This document shows positions 17,923-26,763 of a stretch of 64,000 nucleotides of DNA, piece by piece. Origin of the DNA: Polaribacter haliotis (GTDB lineage: Bacteria > Bacteroidota > Bacteroidia > Flavobacteriales > Flavobacteriaceae); the NCBI RefSeq assembly GCF_014784055.1, contig NZ_CP061813.1, forward strand, positions 335,501 through 399,500, given 5' to 3'. Every line of letters starts with the position of its first letter. The stretch's first letter is position 1. The translations under genes and the position numbers were made by a program. The notes under the pieces are model-generated. The model was not told the DNA's origin and searched no databases. It saw only the letters and a program-made list of their open reading frames with translations.

Positions 17923-18627
17923 TTGAAAGAAGATTATCACAAATGGTATTCGCCAACATTAAGCAAAGAAATTGAAATGTTGGTTTTTGGTCACGCAGGT
18001 TATCCACTTGTATTGTTTCCAACAACTATGGGGCGTTTTTTTGAATGTAAAAACATGAAACTAATAGAATCTGCAAAATGGTTTTTAGAAGAAGGTTTAG
18101 TTCAAATTTACTGTCCAGATAGTATTAACGAATTAAGTTGGTACGATAAAGGAATTCACCCAGCAGATCGTGTTAAAAATCATATTTGGTACGATAAGTT
18201 TATAATGGATGAAGTTGTAAATCCTATTTGTCATGAAAGAGGAATCCAAAAAGTAGCTATTGCAGGGGTAAGTTTTGGAGGTTATCATGCAGCAAATTTT
18301 GCATTTAAACATCCAGAAAGAGTAAGCCATATGTTTAGTTTAAGCGGCTCTTTTGATATTAAATCTTTTTTAGATGGTTATTATGATGATAATGTTTTTT
18401 ATAACAACCCAGTAGACTTTCTACCAGGAAGTAATCATCCAGATTTATGGAATATGAAAATTATTTTAGGAACAAGTGATTGGGATATTTGTTTAGAAGC
18501 AAATCAAATATTAGCAAAAATATTAACTGAAAAAAACATACCTTTTTGGTTTGACGAACGAAAATGGGCAGAACACGATTGGCCAATTTGGAGAGAAATG
18601 TTTCCACATTATTTATCGAAAATTTAA
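17923..18627 (+). CDS. Esterase-like alpha/beta hydrolase
   Basis: 234-residue alpha/beta hydrolase of the putative-esterase type. The nucleophile elbow is AGVSFGGYHA (GxSxG, Ser near residue 116), and a late acid-histidine pair is plausible in WAEHDWPIWREMFP. The start is a TTG (17923), since no ATG precedes the conserved N-terminal YHKWYSPTLSKEIEMLVFG. It is the first gene of a same-strand run with ATP-grasp, GCS2 and amidotransferase genes. It may therefore hydrolyse or load an ester or peptide intermediate of that pathway (inference). Confidence 0.8.
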   Translation: MKEDYHKWYSPTLSKEIEMLVFGHAGYPLVLFPTTMGRFFECKNMKLIESAKWFLEEGLVQIYCPDSINELSWYDKGIHPADRVKNHIWYDKFIMDEVVNPICHERGIQKVAIAGVSFGGYHAANFAFKHPERVSHMFSLSGSFDIKSFLDGYYDDNVFYNNPVDFLPGSNHPDLWNMKIILGTSDWDICLEANQILAKILTEKNIPFWFDERKWAEHDWPIWREMFPHYLSKI

Positions 18628-18653
18628 AAAACTAACAAACTAAAAATATACAA

Positions 18654-19805
18654 ATGAAAAAAATTGGAATTTTATTCGGACAAGAAAATACGTTTCCACA
18701 AGCCTTTATAGATAGAGTAAACAAAAAAATAGCAGAACAAGGCATTAAAGATATGATGGCTGAAGCAGTTTTAATTGATACTGTAGAACAAGCAAAATCA
18801 GATGAATATGCAGTTATAATAGACAGAATTTCGCAAGATGTTCCTTTTTACAGAGCGTTTCTAAAAAATGCAGCAATTACAGGAACAGCTGTAATCAACA
18901 ATCCATTTTGGTGGAGTGCAGATGAAAAATTCTTTAACAATGCTTTGGCAGAAAAAGTAGGTGTACCAGTTCCGAAAACATTTATTTTACCATCTTCTCA
19001 TAGACCACCAGACACAGATGAAAACTCTTTCAGAAACATGAAATACCCTTTTAACTGGGAAAGAATGTTCGATACAATTGGTTTTCCTGCTTACATGAAG
19101 CCGCATGATGGTGGAGGTTGGAAAAGTGTTTACAGAGTAGAAAATCCAGATGATTTATGGCAGAAACATGGAGAAACTGAAAACCTTGTGATGATGTTAC
19201 AGGAGGAAATTAACTTTAAAGAGTACTTTAGATGTTATGTTTTAGGGACAGATAATGTTCACATTATGCAATATGAACCAAGAAATCCCCATCATTTACG
19301 TTATGTTTTAGATGGAGATCCTGTAGATCAAAAAATATTAGATACAGTTCACGATTACTGTATTCGTTTAAACAAAGCTTTAGGTTACGATTTTAATACT
19401 GTTGAATTTGCAGTACAAGATGGTGTTGCTTATGCAATTGACTTTTGTAATCCTGCTCCAGATGCCGATATAAATTCTGTTGGTGCAGACAACTTTGAGT
19501 GGATTGTAGAGAATGCTGCAAACATGGCAATTGAAAAAGCAAAACAATACAAGAAAGGTCAAATGAATCTTACTTGGGGAAGTTTTGTTACTGATCAAAT
19601 TGCACCAGCAAAAACTCCTACTAAAAAAGCGCCAGCTAAAAAAGTAATAACAAAAAAGGCTCCTGCAAAGAAAGTTGCTGTTAAAAAAGCATCAGCGAAA
19701 GCAGTTGTAAAGAAAGCTCCAGCTAAAAAGGCAACTACTAAAAAAGTAGCAGTGAAGAAAGCACCTGTAAAAAAGGCAGCAACTAAAAAAACGACAAAGA
19801 AATAG
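18654..19805 (+). CDS. ATP-grasp protein with a Lys/Ala-rich histone H1-like tail
   Basis: Residues 1-310 form an ATP-grasp fold: MKKIGILFGQENTFPQAFIDRV, the substrate-domain AVIIDRISQDVPFYRAFLKNA, KPHDGGGWKSVYRV (phosphate-binding loop), VMMLQEEINFKEYFRCYVLG and NTVEFAVQDGVAYAIDFCNPAPD (metal-binding acidic residues). Such enzymes make acyl-phosphates that are captured by amines. Residues from about 315 to 383 are instead a low-complexity tail of KKAPAKK and KKVAVKK repeats like bacterial H1 homologues. The tail could bind DNA, RNA or another polyanion, or could itself be a target of ligation. A terminator-like hairpin follows. Confidence 0.82.
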   Translation: MKKIGILFGQENTFPQAFIDRVNKKIAEQGIKDMMAEAVLIDTVEQAKSDEYAVIIDRISQDVPFYRAFLKNAAITGTAVINNPFWWSADEKFFNNALAEKVGVPVPKTFILPSSHRPPDTDENSFRNMKYPFNWERMFDTIGFPAYMKPHDGGGWKSVYRVENPDDLWQKHGETENLVMMLQEEINFKEYFRCYVLGTDNVHIMQYEPRNPHHLRYVLDGDPVDQKILDTVHDYCIRLNKALGYDFNTVEFAVQDGVAYAIDFCNPAPDADINSVGADNFEWIVENAANMAIEKAKQYKKGQMNLTWGSFVTDQIAPAKTPTKKAPAKKVITKKAPAKKVAVKKASAKAVVKKAPAKKATTKKVAVKKAPVKKAATKKTTKK

Positions 19806-19812
19806 CATTCCC

Positions 19813-19843
19813 AAAACCTGATTGTTTTCCACAATCAGGTTTT
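19813..19843 (+). terminator. Hairpin terminator or attenuator within the ligase cluster
   Basis: AAAACCTGATTGT pairs perfectly with ACAATCAGGTTTT across a five-base loop. It is followed by only a few T, so it may be a weak terminator or a processing site between the ATP-grasp and GCS2 genes. A TTG at 19822 lies inside the hairpin and is not a credible start. Confidence 0.7.
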
Positions 19844-19863
19844 ATAAACTAACCTTTTTTTCT

Positions 19864-20958
19864 ATGAAATTTACATTAGGTATTGAAGAAGAGTATCAAG
19901 TAATTGACCCTGTAACAAGAGAATTAATCTCTCACGATCAAAGAATTGTTACAGAAGCTGCCAAAACTTTAAACGAGCAAGTAAAAGCAGAAATGCATCA
20001 AGCTGTAGTAGAAGTTGGAACAAATATTTGTGAAAATATTCAGGATGCAAGAGCACAAGTTACACATCTTCGAAAGTCAATTTCTACAATTGCTAACGAT
20101 TTGGGTTTTAAAATTGGTGCAGCTGGTACACACCCATTTTCAGAATGGGAAAACCAGTCAATTACTCCAAATCCACGTTATGACGAGATTGTAAATGAAT
20201 TACAAGATACTGCAAGATCTAATTTAATTTTTGGTTTGCACGTTCATGTTGGTATGGCAGATAAAGATATGGCACTTCATTTGGTAAATGCAATGCGTTA
20301 TTTTTTACCTCATTTGTATGCTTTATCTACAAACTCTCCTTTTTGGGAAGGCAGAAATACTGGTTTTAAATCTTTTAGATCTAAAGTTTTCGATAAATTT
20401 CCAAGAACAGGAATCCCAGGAGTTTTCGATAATTATGCACAATACGAAAATTATGTAAATCTTTTGGTAAAAACCAGATGTATAGATAATCCAAAGAAAA
20501 TTTGGTGGGATATTCGTATTCACCCAGTTTTTCCAACATTAGAGGTTCGTATTTGTGATGTTCCAATGACTGTAGATGAAACGATTTGTATTGCTGCATT
20601 AATACAAGCCTTAGTTGCTAAATTGTATAAGTTAAGAACACAAAATCTTAATTTTATGGTATATCATAGAGCCTTAATTAATGAAAATAAATGGAGAGCA
20701 GGTCGTTATGGAATTGATGGAAAAATGATAGATTTTGGAAAAGAGGAAGAAGTGGAAACAAAACTATTAATGCGTGAATTTGTAGACTTTTTAGACGATG
20801 TTTTAGATGATTTAGGTTCAAGAGAAGAAGTAGAATACATCTTTAAAATTTTAGAAAACGGAACAGGAGCAGACAGACAATTAAAAGTATACGAAGAAAC
20901 AAAAGACTTGAAAAAAGTAGTAGATTATATTACAGAACAGACTATTTCAGGATTATAA
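19864..20958 (+). CDS. GCS2-family carboxylate-amine ligase (YbdK-like)
   Basis: 364-residue member of the glutamate-cysteine ligase type 2 family (glutamine-synthetase fold), which couples a carboxylate to an amine using ATP. The N-terminus MKFTLGIEEEYQVIDPVTREL carries the acidic metal ligands. HQAVVEVGTNICENIQDAR, FGLHVHVGMADKDMA and VFPTLEVRICDVPMTVDET are the other family blocks. The ATG at 19864 is chosen because it begins the conserved domain, and the frame upstream lies inside a hairpin. It sits between an ATP-grasp gene and an amidotransferase gene, which suggests successive peptide-bond-forming steps. Confidence 0.9.
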   Translation: MKFTLGIEEEYQVIDPVTRELISHDQRIVTEAAKTLNEQVKAEMHQAVVEVGTNICENIQDARAQVTHLRKSISTIANDLGFKIGAAGTHPFSEWENQSITPNPRYDEIVNELQDTARSNLIFGLHVHVGMADKDMALHLVNAMRYFLPHLYALSTNSPFWEGRNTGFKSFRSKVFDKFPRTGIPGVFDNYAQYENYVNLLVKTRCIDNPKKIWWDIRIHPVFPTLEVRICDVPMTVDETICIAALIQALVAKLYKLRTQNLNFMVYHRALINENKWRAGRYGIDGKMIDFGKEEEVETKLLMREFVDFLDDVLDDLGSREEVEYIFKILENGTGADRQLKVYEETKDLKKVVDYITEQTISGL

Positions 20959-20972
20959 TTATAGAATTTTAA

Positions 20973-21788
20973 ATGACAAAAAATAAATTAAAATTAGCAA
21001 TATTAGACATGAACAACAACCAACCTAACCAAGGTTTACGTTGTATTAAAGAGATTGCTGAAACTTTTTGTGAAGAGGTAGATTTTGCTGTTTTTGATGT
21101 AAGAGCAAAAAATGAAATCCCTGATACTTCTTACGATATTTATATTTCAAGTGGAGGGCCAGGAAGCCCTTTAGAAGAAGAGATTTGGAGGAAACCCTAT
21201 TTAGATTTAATGCAAGAATTATGGGATATCAATAAAAATTCTTATCAGAAAAAACATGTGTTTTTCATTTGTTATTCTTTTCAAGTAATGTGTAATTATT
21301 TTGAATTAGGAGAAATAAAATTAAGAAAAAGTACTTCTTTTGGTATTTTAAAAGTGCATAAAACAAAAGCTGGTAAAAAAGACTTGCTTTTAGAAGGTTT
21401 GCACGACCCTTTTTACGCTGTAGATTCCAGAGATTGGCAATTAATTCAACCAAGATTAAAAGTTTTTAAAGAGCATGGGGCTTCAATTTTAAGTTTAGAG
21501 AAAATTAGAACCCATGTAGAATTAGAGCGTGCAATTATGGCTGTTCGTTTTTCTGATGAATTTGTGGGAACACAATTTCATCCAGAAGCAGATCCAGTAA
21601 GTATGGAAGCATTTTTTGCTTTGCCTGAAAATAAGCAAATTGTAATTAACAGTTTTGGAGAAGAAAAATACGAACAAATGATGGATAGAATGGACGATGC
21701 TGATAAGCTAATTATGACGTATAATACCATTTTACCGAAGTTTATTACGAATGCAATTAGTACGATTCAAGAACCAATATTATCTTAA
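20973..21788 (+). CDS. Class I glutamine amidotransferase-like protein
   Basis: 271-residue class I (GATase1) domain protein that would release ammonia from glutamine or hydrolyse gamma-glutamyl bonds. SSGGPGSP is the oxyanion region, FFICYSFQVM contains the nucleophile Cys (ICY instead of the usual GxC), and GTQFHPEADP contains the His-Glu pair. Because the glycine of the elbow is replaced, activity may differ from GMP-synthase-type enzymes. The position between GCS2 and ATP-grasp genes, with a 14-base gap on the left and a 6-base gap on the right, indicates one operon. Confidence 0.85.
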   Translation: MTKNKLKLAILDMNNNQPNQGLRCIKEIAETFCEEVDFAVFDVRAKNEIPDTSYDIYISSGGPGSPLEEEIWRKPYLDLMQELWDINKNSYQKKHVFFICYSFQVMCNYFELGEIKLRKSTSFGILKVHKTKAGKKDLLLEGLHDPFYAVDSRDWQLIQPRLKVFKEHGASILSLEKIRTHVELERAIMAVRFSDEFVGTQFHPEADPVSMEAFFALPENKQIVINSFGEEKYEQMMDRMDDADKLIMTYNTILPKFITNAISTIQEPILS

Positions 21789-21794
21789 TTTCCA

Positions 21795-22997
21795 ATGATA
21801 CATCAAAATAGAAAGTTATACAATGAGAATTTTTCTGAAGAAAAGTATCAACTTTTTTTAGATGATATTGACAAAAGTTTCAACTATAAACCCATTTTTA
21901 AAATTGCTGAAACACCTGTTTTTATTCCAAAAGAATTAAAAACAAAATTGGTAGATGCTTGTAATGATATTATGGAAGTTATCAATAAACCCAACTTTAA
22001 AGAGTTAACAAATGGTGCTTTTTTTGATGATGATAGAATTGTGCCTAATGAAGATGAGAATTCTAAATTTTTACAATTAGATTTCGGAATTTGTGAAGAT
22101 GAAAAAGGAAATTTAGTTCCAAAATTGATTGAATTACAAGGTTTTCCATCATTATATTTCTTTCAACACTTATTGGGAAGCATGTATCGCAAACATTTTG
22201 GAAATGTAATTCCAGAAAATTATTCTCAACATATTAATGGAATGACACCTAAAGATTTTGTTGCATTATTGCAACAAGAAATCGTAGGAGATACAAACCC
22301 GAAACAAGTAATTTTATTAGAAATAGAACCAGAAAAGCAAGCAACAGCAATTGATTTCTATGCAACAGAAAAAGCCTTAGGAATTAAAATATTATGTATT
22401 TCTAATTTGATTAAAAAAGGAAAAGAACTTTTTTATTTAGATAATGAAGGCAAAGAAATAAAGATTTTAAAAATCTATAACAGAATTATTTTTGATGAAT
22501 TAGATCAACGAAAAGATTTAAAAACCGAGTTTAGTTTTTTAGATGAAGTAGATGTAGAATGGATTGGCCACCCTAATTGGTTTTACAGAATAAGTAAGTA
22601 CACAATGCCTTTGTTAAAAGGAGATTATGTGCCAAAATCATTTTATTTAGATCAATTAGAAGAAATTCCAGAAGATTTAGAAAATTATGTATTAAAACCA
22701 TTGTACTCCTTTGCTGGAGTAGGAGTGGAGATTCATGTAACTCGTAAAATGATTGATGAAGTTACCAATAAATCGAACTATTTATTACAAGAAAAAGTAG
22801 CATACGCACCAATTATAGAAACTATGGATGTTCCTGCAAAATGTGAAGTTCGTATGATGTTGTTGCACAATTCTAAAACGAACAAAACAGAAATTGTTAG
22901 CAATTTAATTAGAATTAGTAAAGGAGAAATGGTTGGCGTAAAATATAATAAAGACAAAACTTGGGTAGGAGGTAGCACCGGTTTTTTTGAAAACTAA
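21795..22997 (+). CDS. ATP-grasp-like protein of unknown specificity
   Basis: 400-residue protein. It has no firmly recognised family, but the C-terminal half looks like an ATP-grasp core: ENYVLKPLYSFAGVGVEIHV (a Lys followed by a glycine-rich loop), SNYLLQEKVAY, a central acidic NRIIFDELDQRKDL and KCEVRMMLL. The N-terminal 150 residues contain LQLDFGICEDEKGNLVPKLIELQGFPSLYFFQ. It is the last gene of the plus-strand cluster. A bidirectional terminator separates it from the convergent ATP-grasp gene. Confidence 0.65.
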   Translation: MIHQNRKLYNENFSEEKYQLFLDDIDKSFNYKPIFKIAETPVFIPKELKTKLVDACNDIMEVINKPNFKELTNGAFFDDDRIVPNEDENSKFLQLDFGICEDEKGNLVPKLIELQGFPSLYFFQHLLGSMYRKHFGNVIPENYSQHINGMTPKDFVALLQQEIVGDTNPKQVILLEIEPEKQATAIDFYATEKALGIKILCISNLIKKGKELFYLDNEGKEIKILKIYNRIIFDELDQRKDLKTEFSFLDEVDVEWIGHPNWFYRISKYTMPLLKGDYVPKSFYLDQLEEIPEDLENYVLKPLYSFAGVGVEIHVTRKMIDEVTNKSNYLLQEKVAYAPIIETMDVPAKCEVRMMLLHNSKTNKTEIVSNLIRISKGEMVGVKYNKDKTWVGGSTGFFEN

Positions 22998-23053
22998 AAC
23001 CTAACTATTTATTTAGATTTAGCGCCGTTTAAATTCAAAAAAAATAGAATACC

Positions 23054-23088
23054 AAACCTTCAACTTTTAAAAGTTGAAGGTTTTTATT
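23054..23088. terminator. Bidirectional terminator between convergent genes
   Basis: AAACCTTCAACTTTT and its perfect complement AAAAGTTGAAGGTTT form one palindrome with T runs on both sides, between the convergent genes ending at 22997 and 23103. Confidence 0.92.
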
Positions 23089-23102
23089 TTAATTATAAAT
23101 TT

Positions 23103-24302
23103 CTATAAAGATTTATCTGGAGCAGGAATACTAGCATGAAATTCAGAAGAAATTCTATGTGTGTATCTATCTAACAATTCTAAAACACGTTCGCTGGATT
23201 CAGATACTATTATTAAACCAATATGCCACTGTTTATTCATTCTCCAAACTATTTCTTTGTCTGTAAAGCTGGAAGTATCAGGATGTTCGAATCTACTTAA
23301 AGAAACTACAATTCCTGCATATTTATTATGAATTTTAGGTAATTTATAAACCTCATTTTTTAGGTTTGCTGTTTCAATTTTGGCCCATTCACCCCAAAGA
23401 TTTACACCAGAAGCATAGGCAACCATTTCTGCTAAATTTGCACCACCAACTCTCGATGAAGTTTCTAAAAAGAACAATTCTCCAGTGGCTTTCGATTGAA
23501 TAAATTCTGTATGAGAAGCTCCAGATTTCATTCCAAAGGCTTTCATCACTTGTTTATTCATTTTTTGCAATCCCTTTTCTACTTTAGAACCAATTTCTGA
23601 AGTTGCAGATCTAAAAATTCCTCCACTATGAGCTACCTCAAAAGGTGTATCTAAATATTTGCTGACTCTCGCAAAAACTACTTTACCATCAACATTTAAA
23701 CTATCTACATGAAAAACATCTCCAGGAGCAAATTTTTCAACCAAATAATTATCTCTTTCATCCCCTAAATCATTAACAATTTGCCACAATTCATCTTTAG
23801 AATGTATTTTTTTAATTCCTGTTGCAGAAGCTTCCATTCTTGGTTTTAATAGCCAAGGAGCAGGAATTGTATCTGCATAATTGTTAATATCATCATTATT
23901 AAAAAGCGAAGTAAATTCAGGTACATTTACACCTTCATTATTTGCTTTTACACGCATTGCCAATTTGTCTCTAAAATAATGTGCAGTAGTTCTACCCATT
24001 CCTGGCATTCTAAAATGCTCACGTAAAAGAGCCACTTTTTCTACATCAAAATCATCTAAAGCTACAAACCTGTTAAAGTTTATTTCCCTGAATTTATATG
24101 AAATTCCTTTAATTACATCATTCTGGTTCCATTCTTCTATATAAAAAACATCGTCAATTGCTTCCCAAGGCCAATTTTCGTTCTCCAAACTTTTTTTGGT
24201 CAATAAATAGACTTTATTTCCTGCTTCTTTACAGCTTTTAATAAAATCTTCACCTTTAAAGTAAGTGGTTATGCAAAGAAAATTTAATGGTTGTTGAGAC
24301 AT
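23103..24302 (-). CDS. ATP-grasp domain carboxylate-amine ligase
   Basis: 399-residue ATP-grasp protein of the carbamoyl-phosphate-synthase/D-Ala-D-Ala-ligase-like type. Visible are an N-terminal pre-ATP-grasp domain (FLCITTYFKGEDFIKSCKEAG), PAPWLLKPRMEASATGIKKI (ATP-binding Lys and glycine-rich loop), NYLVEKFAPGDVFHVDSL, and THTEFIQ-like SHTEFIQSKATGELFFLETSSRVGGANLAEM with the metal-ligand Glu residues. It is convergent with the plus-strand ligase cluster and followed by it across a shared terminator, so it may belong to the same pathway. Confidence 0.87.
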   Translation of the reverse strand: MSQQPLNFLCITTYFKGEDFIKSCKEAGNKVYLLTKKSLENENWPWEAIDDVFYIEEWNQNDVIKGISYKFREINFNRFVALDDFDVEKVALLREHFRMPGMGRTTAHYFRDKLAMRVKANNEGVNVPEFTSLFNNDDINNYADTIPAPWLLKPRMEASATGIKKIHSKDELWQIVNDLGDERDNYLVEKFAPGDVFHVDSLNVDGKVVFARVSKYLDTPFEVAHSGGIFRSATSEIGSKVEKGLQKMNKQVMKAFGMKSGASHTEFIQSKATGELFFLETSSRVGGANLAEMVAYASGVNLWGEWAKIETANLKNEVYKLPKIHNKYAGIVVSLSRFEHPDTSSFTDKEIVWRMNKQWHIGLIIVSESSERVLELLDRYTHRISSEFHASIPAPDKSL

Positions 24303-24343
24303 AATTTTAGATTTGGTGTTTTATAAATTTACAAAATAGAAAA

Positions 24344-25756
24344 TTACTTTGTTGCTTTTTCTTTAATGAAATTTGTAATTAGTTGAATTCCAAATCCTGT
24401 TGCACTTTTCATTTTTGCGTATTGAGATCCTCCAAATGAAACACCAGCAATATCTAAATGCATCCATTTTGGATGTTTTTCTGTAAAGAATTCTAAAAAT
24501 TTTGCAGCATTAATAGCACCTTCAATTGGTTTTCCGTTGAAATTTTTAATATCTGCAACATCCGATTTTAAATCTGCTTCATAATCTTCGAACATTGGCA
24601 ATTGCCAAACGCGTTCTTGATACTTGTAACCAATTGCAGACATCGAATTTGCCATTTCTTGGTTCTGTGTAAACATTCCTGCAGCAGAATAGCCTAAAGT
24701 TCTTACCACACTTCCTGTGAGTGTTGCTAAATCGATTAAATATTCTGGATTAAACTTTTTAATAGCATAACTAATTCCATCAGCTAAAACCAAACGACCT
24801 TCTGCATCTGTATCTATAATTTCGATGGTTTTTCCAGAATAAGAATTAATAACATCTCCTGGTCTATAACTTTCTGCATCAACAGCATTTTCTGCTGCTG
24901 CAACAATACCCACAATGTTAATGTCTAATTTTAATTTAGCCACTAATTCTACAACTCCTAAAACTACAGCTGCACCACCCATGTCACTTTTCATGTAGTG
25001 TAAGTTGGTAGAACCTTTAATTGAAATTCCCCCAGAATCGAACGTGATTCCTTTACCAACCAATGCAATATCTATGTTTTTAATTTTCTTTGGTGTGTAT
25101 TCATTTACAATAACTACTGGTTTATTTATACTTCCTTTTCCAACAGCTAAAACAGCATCAAACCCTTTTTTCTCTAATTCTTTATGTTTAAAAATAGTGC
25201 ATTTGTAATCCGATTCTTTGGAAGATTTTTTTGCCCAATCTCCTAAATATTCAGGAGTTTTAATATTTGGTGGAGCATCTACCAACCCTTTAATTTTATT
25301 AATTGCTTCTCCAGTAAATTGCCCTTCTTCTAGCTCTTTTTGAATATCTTTAGCAGAGACAAATTTAATGTTTGCATCTTTAATTTCTTCTTTGGTAGAT
25401 TTAAAAGCGCCAATTACATATTGTGCCATTTCTAAACCAATTACTCCTTTTTTTAAGCTTTCTGTGGAAAGATTTTCAGCATAAAACTGAATATTTTCTC
25501 CCCAATATTTTTTAGTTTCGAAACAGAATTTACGAAAAGTATCTTCTAAATTCGCCTCGTTTTTTGCTTCACCTAAACCTACTAAATATATTTTATTTCC
25601 TTTTTTCCCATATACTAAATGATGTGTTAGAAAACTACCATCAAAATTCGGGTTTTCAATAGGAAGTAAGTTTTTTATGGCTCCTAAATCATCTTTTTTA
25701 CAAGTTAAAATAAAGTCTTTAGTAAGATCTAATTCTTTTATATGTGTATATTTCAT
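24344..25756 (-). CDS. M17 leucyl aminopeptidase
   Basis: 470-residue cytosolic metallo-aminopeptidase of family M17. The catalytic domain shows GKGITFDSGGISIK (metal-binding Lys and Asp), YMKSDMGGAA and the signature DTDAEGRLVLADG (usually NTDAEGRL). The carbonate-binding Arg lies in the latter. The ATG at 25756 (MKYTHIKELDL) is chosen because longer starts run into the esterase gene, whose stop is at 25759. It lies between an esterase and an ATP-grasp gene, so it may trim a peptide product, although M17 enzymes also have housekeeping roles. Confidence 0.92.
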   Translation of the reverse strand: MKYTHIKELDLTKDFILTCKKDDLGAIKNLLPIENPNFDGSFLTHHLVYGKKGNKIYLVGLGEAKNEANLEDTFRKFCFETKKYWGENIQFYAENLSTESLKKGVIGLEMAQYVIGAFKSTKEEIKDANIKFVSAKDIQKELEEGQFTGEAINKIKGLVDAPPNIKTPEYLGDWAKKSSKESDYKCTIFKHKELEKKGFDAVLAVGKGSINKPVVIVNEYTPKKIKNIDIALVGKGITFDSGGISIKGSTNLHYMKSDMGGAAVVLGVVELVAKLKLDINIVGIVAAAENAVDAESYRPGDVINSYSGKTIEIIDTDAEGRLVLADGISYAIKKFNPEYLIDLATLTGSVVRTLGYSAAGMFTQNQEMANSMSAIGYKYQERVWQLPMFEDYEADLKSDVADIKNFNGKPIEGAINAAKFLEFFTEKHPKWMHLDIAGVSFGGSQYAKMKSATGFGIQLITNFIKEKATK

Positions 25757-25758
25757 AA

Positions 25759-26532
25759 TTATTTTTCGTTGAAAAGCCATTTGATAGCCTTTGGGAATTC
25801 TTTGCGCCAATGAACTTCGGAATGATTTCCTTCTTGATTTATTGAAAAATGAAAATCGATATGATATCCTTTAATCATTTTTTCTTTAATAATTCCACCT
25901 AATTTTAATGCATTTGGTAGATGTTCTTTGCTTTCTTTTCCACCAGAATATAAATATATTTTAGCTTCTTCTAAAGGCATAAAACTTTTTGTATTGTCGA
26001 ATATTTTCTTGGAAATCCATAAGCTTGGAGAGAAAATCATTAGTTTACCAAAAATTCTTGGGGCAGATAAACCTGCATATAAACTAATTAAACCACCCAT
26101 AGAACTTCCACCAATTCCAGTATTTTCGAAATCGGTTAATGTTCTGTATTTTTTATTTACATAAGGCAGTAATTTTTCAATCATAAATTCGATATAAAAA
26201 TTTCCTTTGCCTTCTCCAAAACGTGGATGATAATAAGGTAGATATTCCGAAATTCTTTCTTCTTCTCCATGGTTAATGGCGATAATAATAATATCTGCCA
26301 AACCTTGTTCTGCCAATTTCGTCAAAGATTTGTCTATTGCCCAATCTCCATATTGCGCCATTGGATTAAATAAATTCTGTCCATCTTGTAAATATAATAC
26401 AGGATAATGTTTATCTGTTTCGTAGTAATTGTGAGGTAATAATGCCGAAATTCTTCTGGTCGCGTTTAAATGCGGAATTTCATAAGCTTCTTCAATCGTC
26501 TCTATAATGGGATTAAAATCCGTCAATGTCAT
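25759..26532 (-). CDS. Putative esterase (EsteraseD/Fes-like alpha/beta hydrolase)
   Basis: 257-residue alpha/beta hydrolase of the esterase D/enterochelin-esterase type. The N-terminal part has RRISALLPHNYYETDKHYPVLYLQDGQNLF, the nucleophile elbow is GIGGSSMGGLISLYAGL (Ser near residue 131), and the late His lies in QEGNHSEVHWRKEFPKAI. Only two bases separate it from the aminopeptidase start, so the two are co-translated. The 26533-26740 gap upstream contains no recognised signal beyond AT-rich sequence. Confidence 0.87.
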   Translation of the reverse strand: MTLTDFNPIIETIEEAYEIPHLNATRRISALLPHNYYETDKHYPVLYLQDGQNLFNPMAQYGDWAIDKSLTKLAEQGLADIIIIAINHGEEERISEYLPYYHPRFGEGKGNFYIEFMIEKLLPYVNKKYRTLTDFENTGIGGSSMGGLISLYAGLSAPRIFGKLMIFSPSLWISKKIFDNTKSFMPLEEAKIYLYSGGKESKEHLPNALKLGGIIKEKMIKGYHIDFHFSINQEGNHSEVHWRKEFPKAIKWLFNEK

Positions 26533-26739
26533 GTGCTATGTTTTATAGCGTCAAAAATACGATTTTGCACATTTAAATACCACATATATTAGATATGTTT
26601 ATAAACAACAAAAACCTCATTTTTTTAGATAATTTATTACACCAAATTAGGGTTTTATAATTTGTAGATATGGGTTATGTTCTTTTATAATTATATTTTA
26701 GTACAAGTTAGAATTACTAAAATATTTGAAATTCTATTT

Positions 26740-26763
26740 GTTATATACGCATGTTGTGGGTAG
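26740..26763. other. Left boundary of the gene-cassette array
   Basis: GTTATATA (26740-26747) followed four bases later by TGTTGTGGGTAG, the start of the first cassette. Only the tail of the 130-145 bp element is present here, as expected for the first junction of an array. GTTATATA recurs at the right boundary (52878-52885). Confidence 0.6.
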
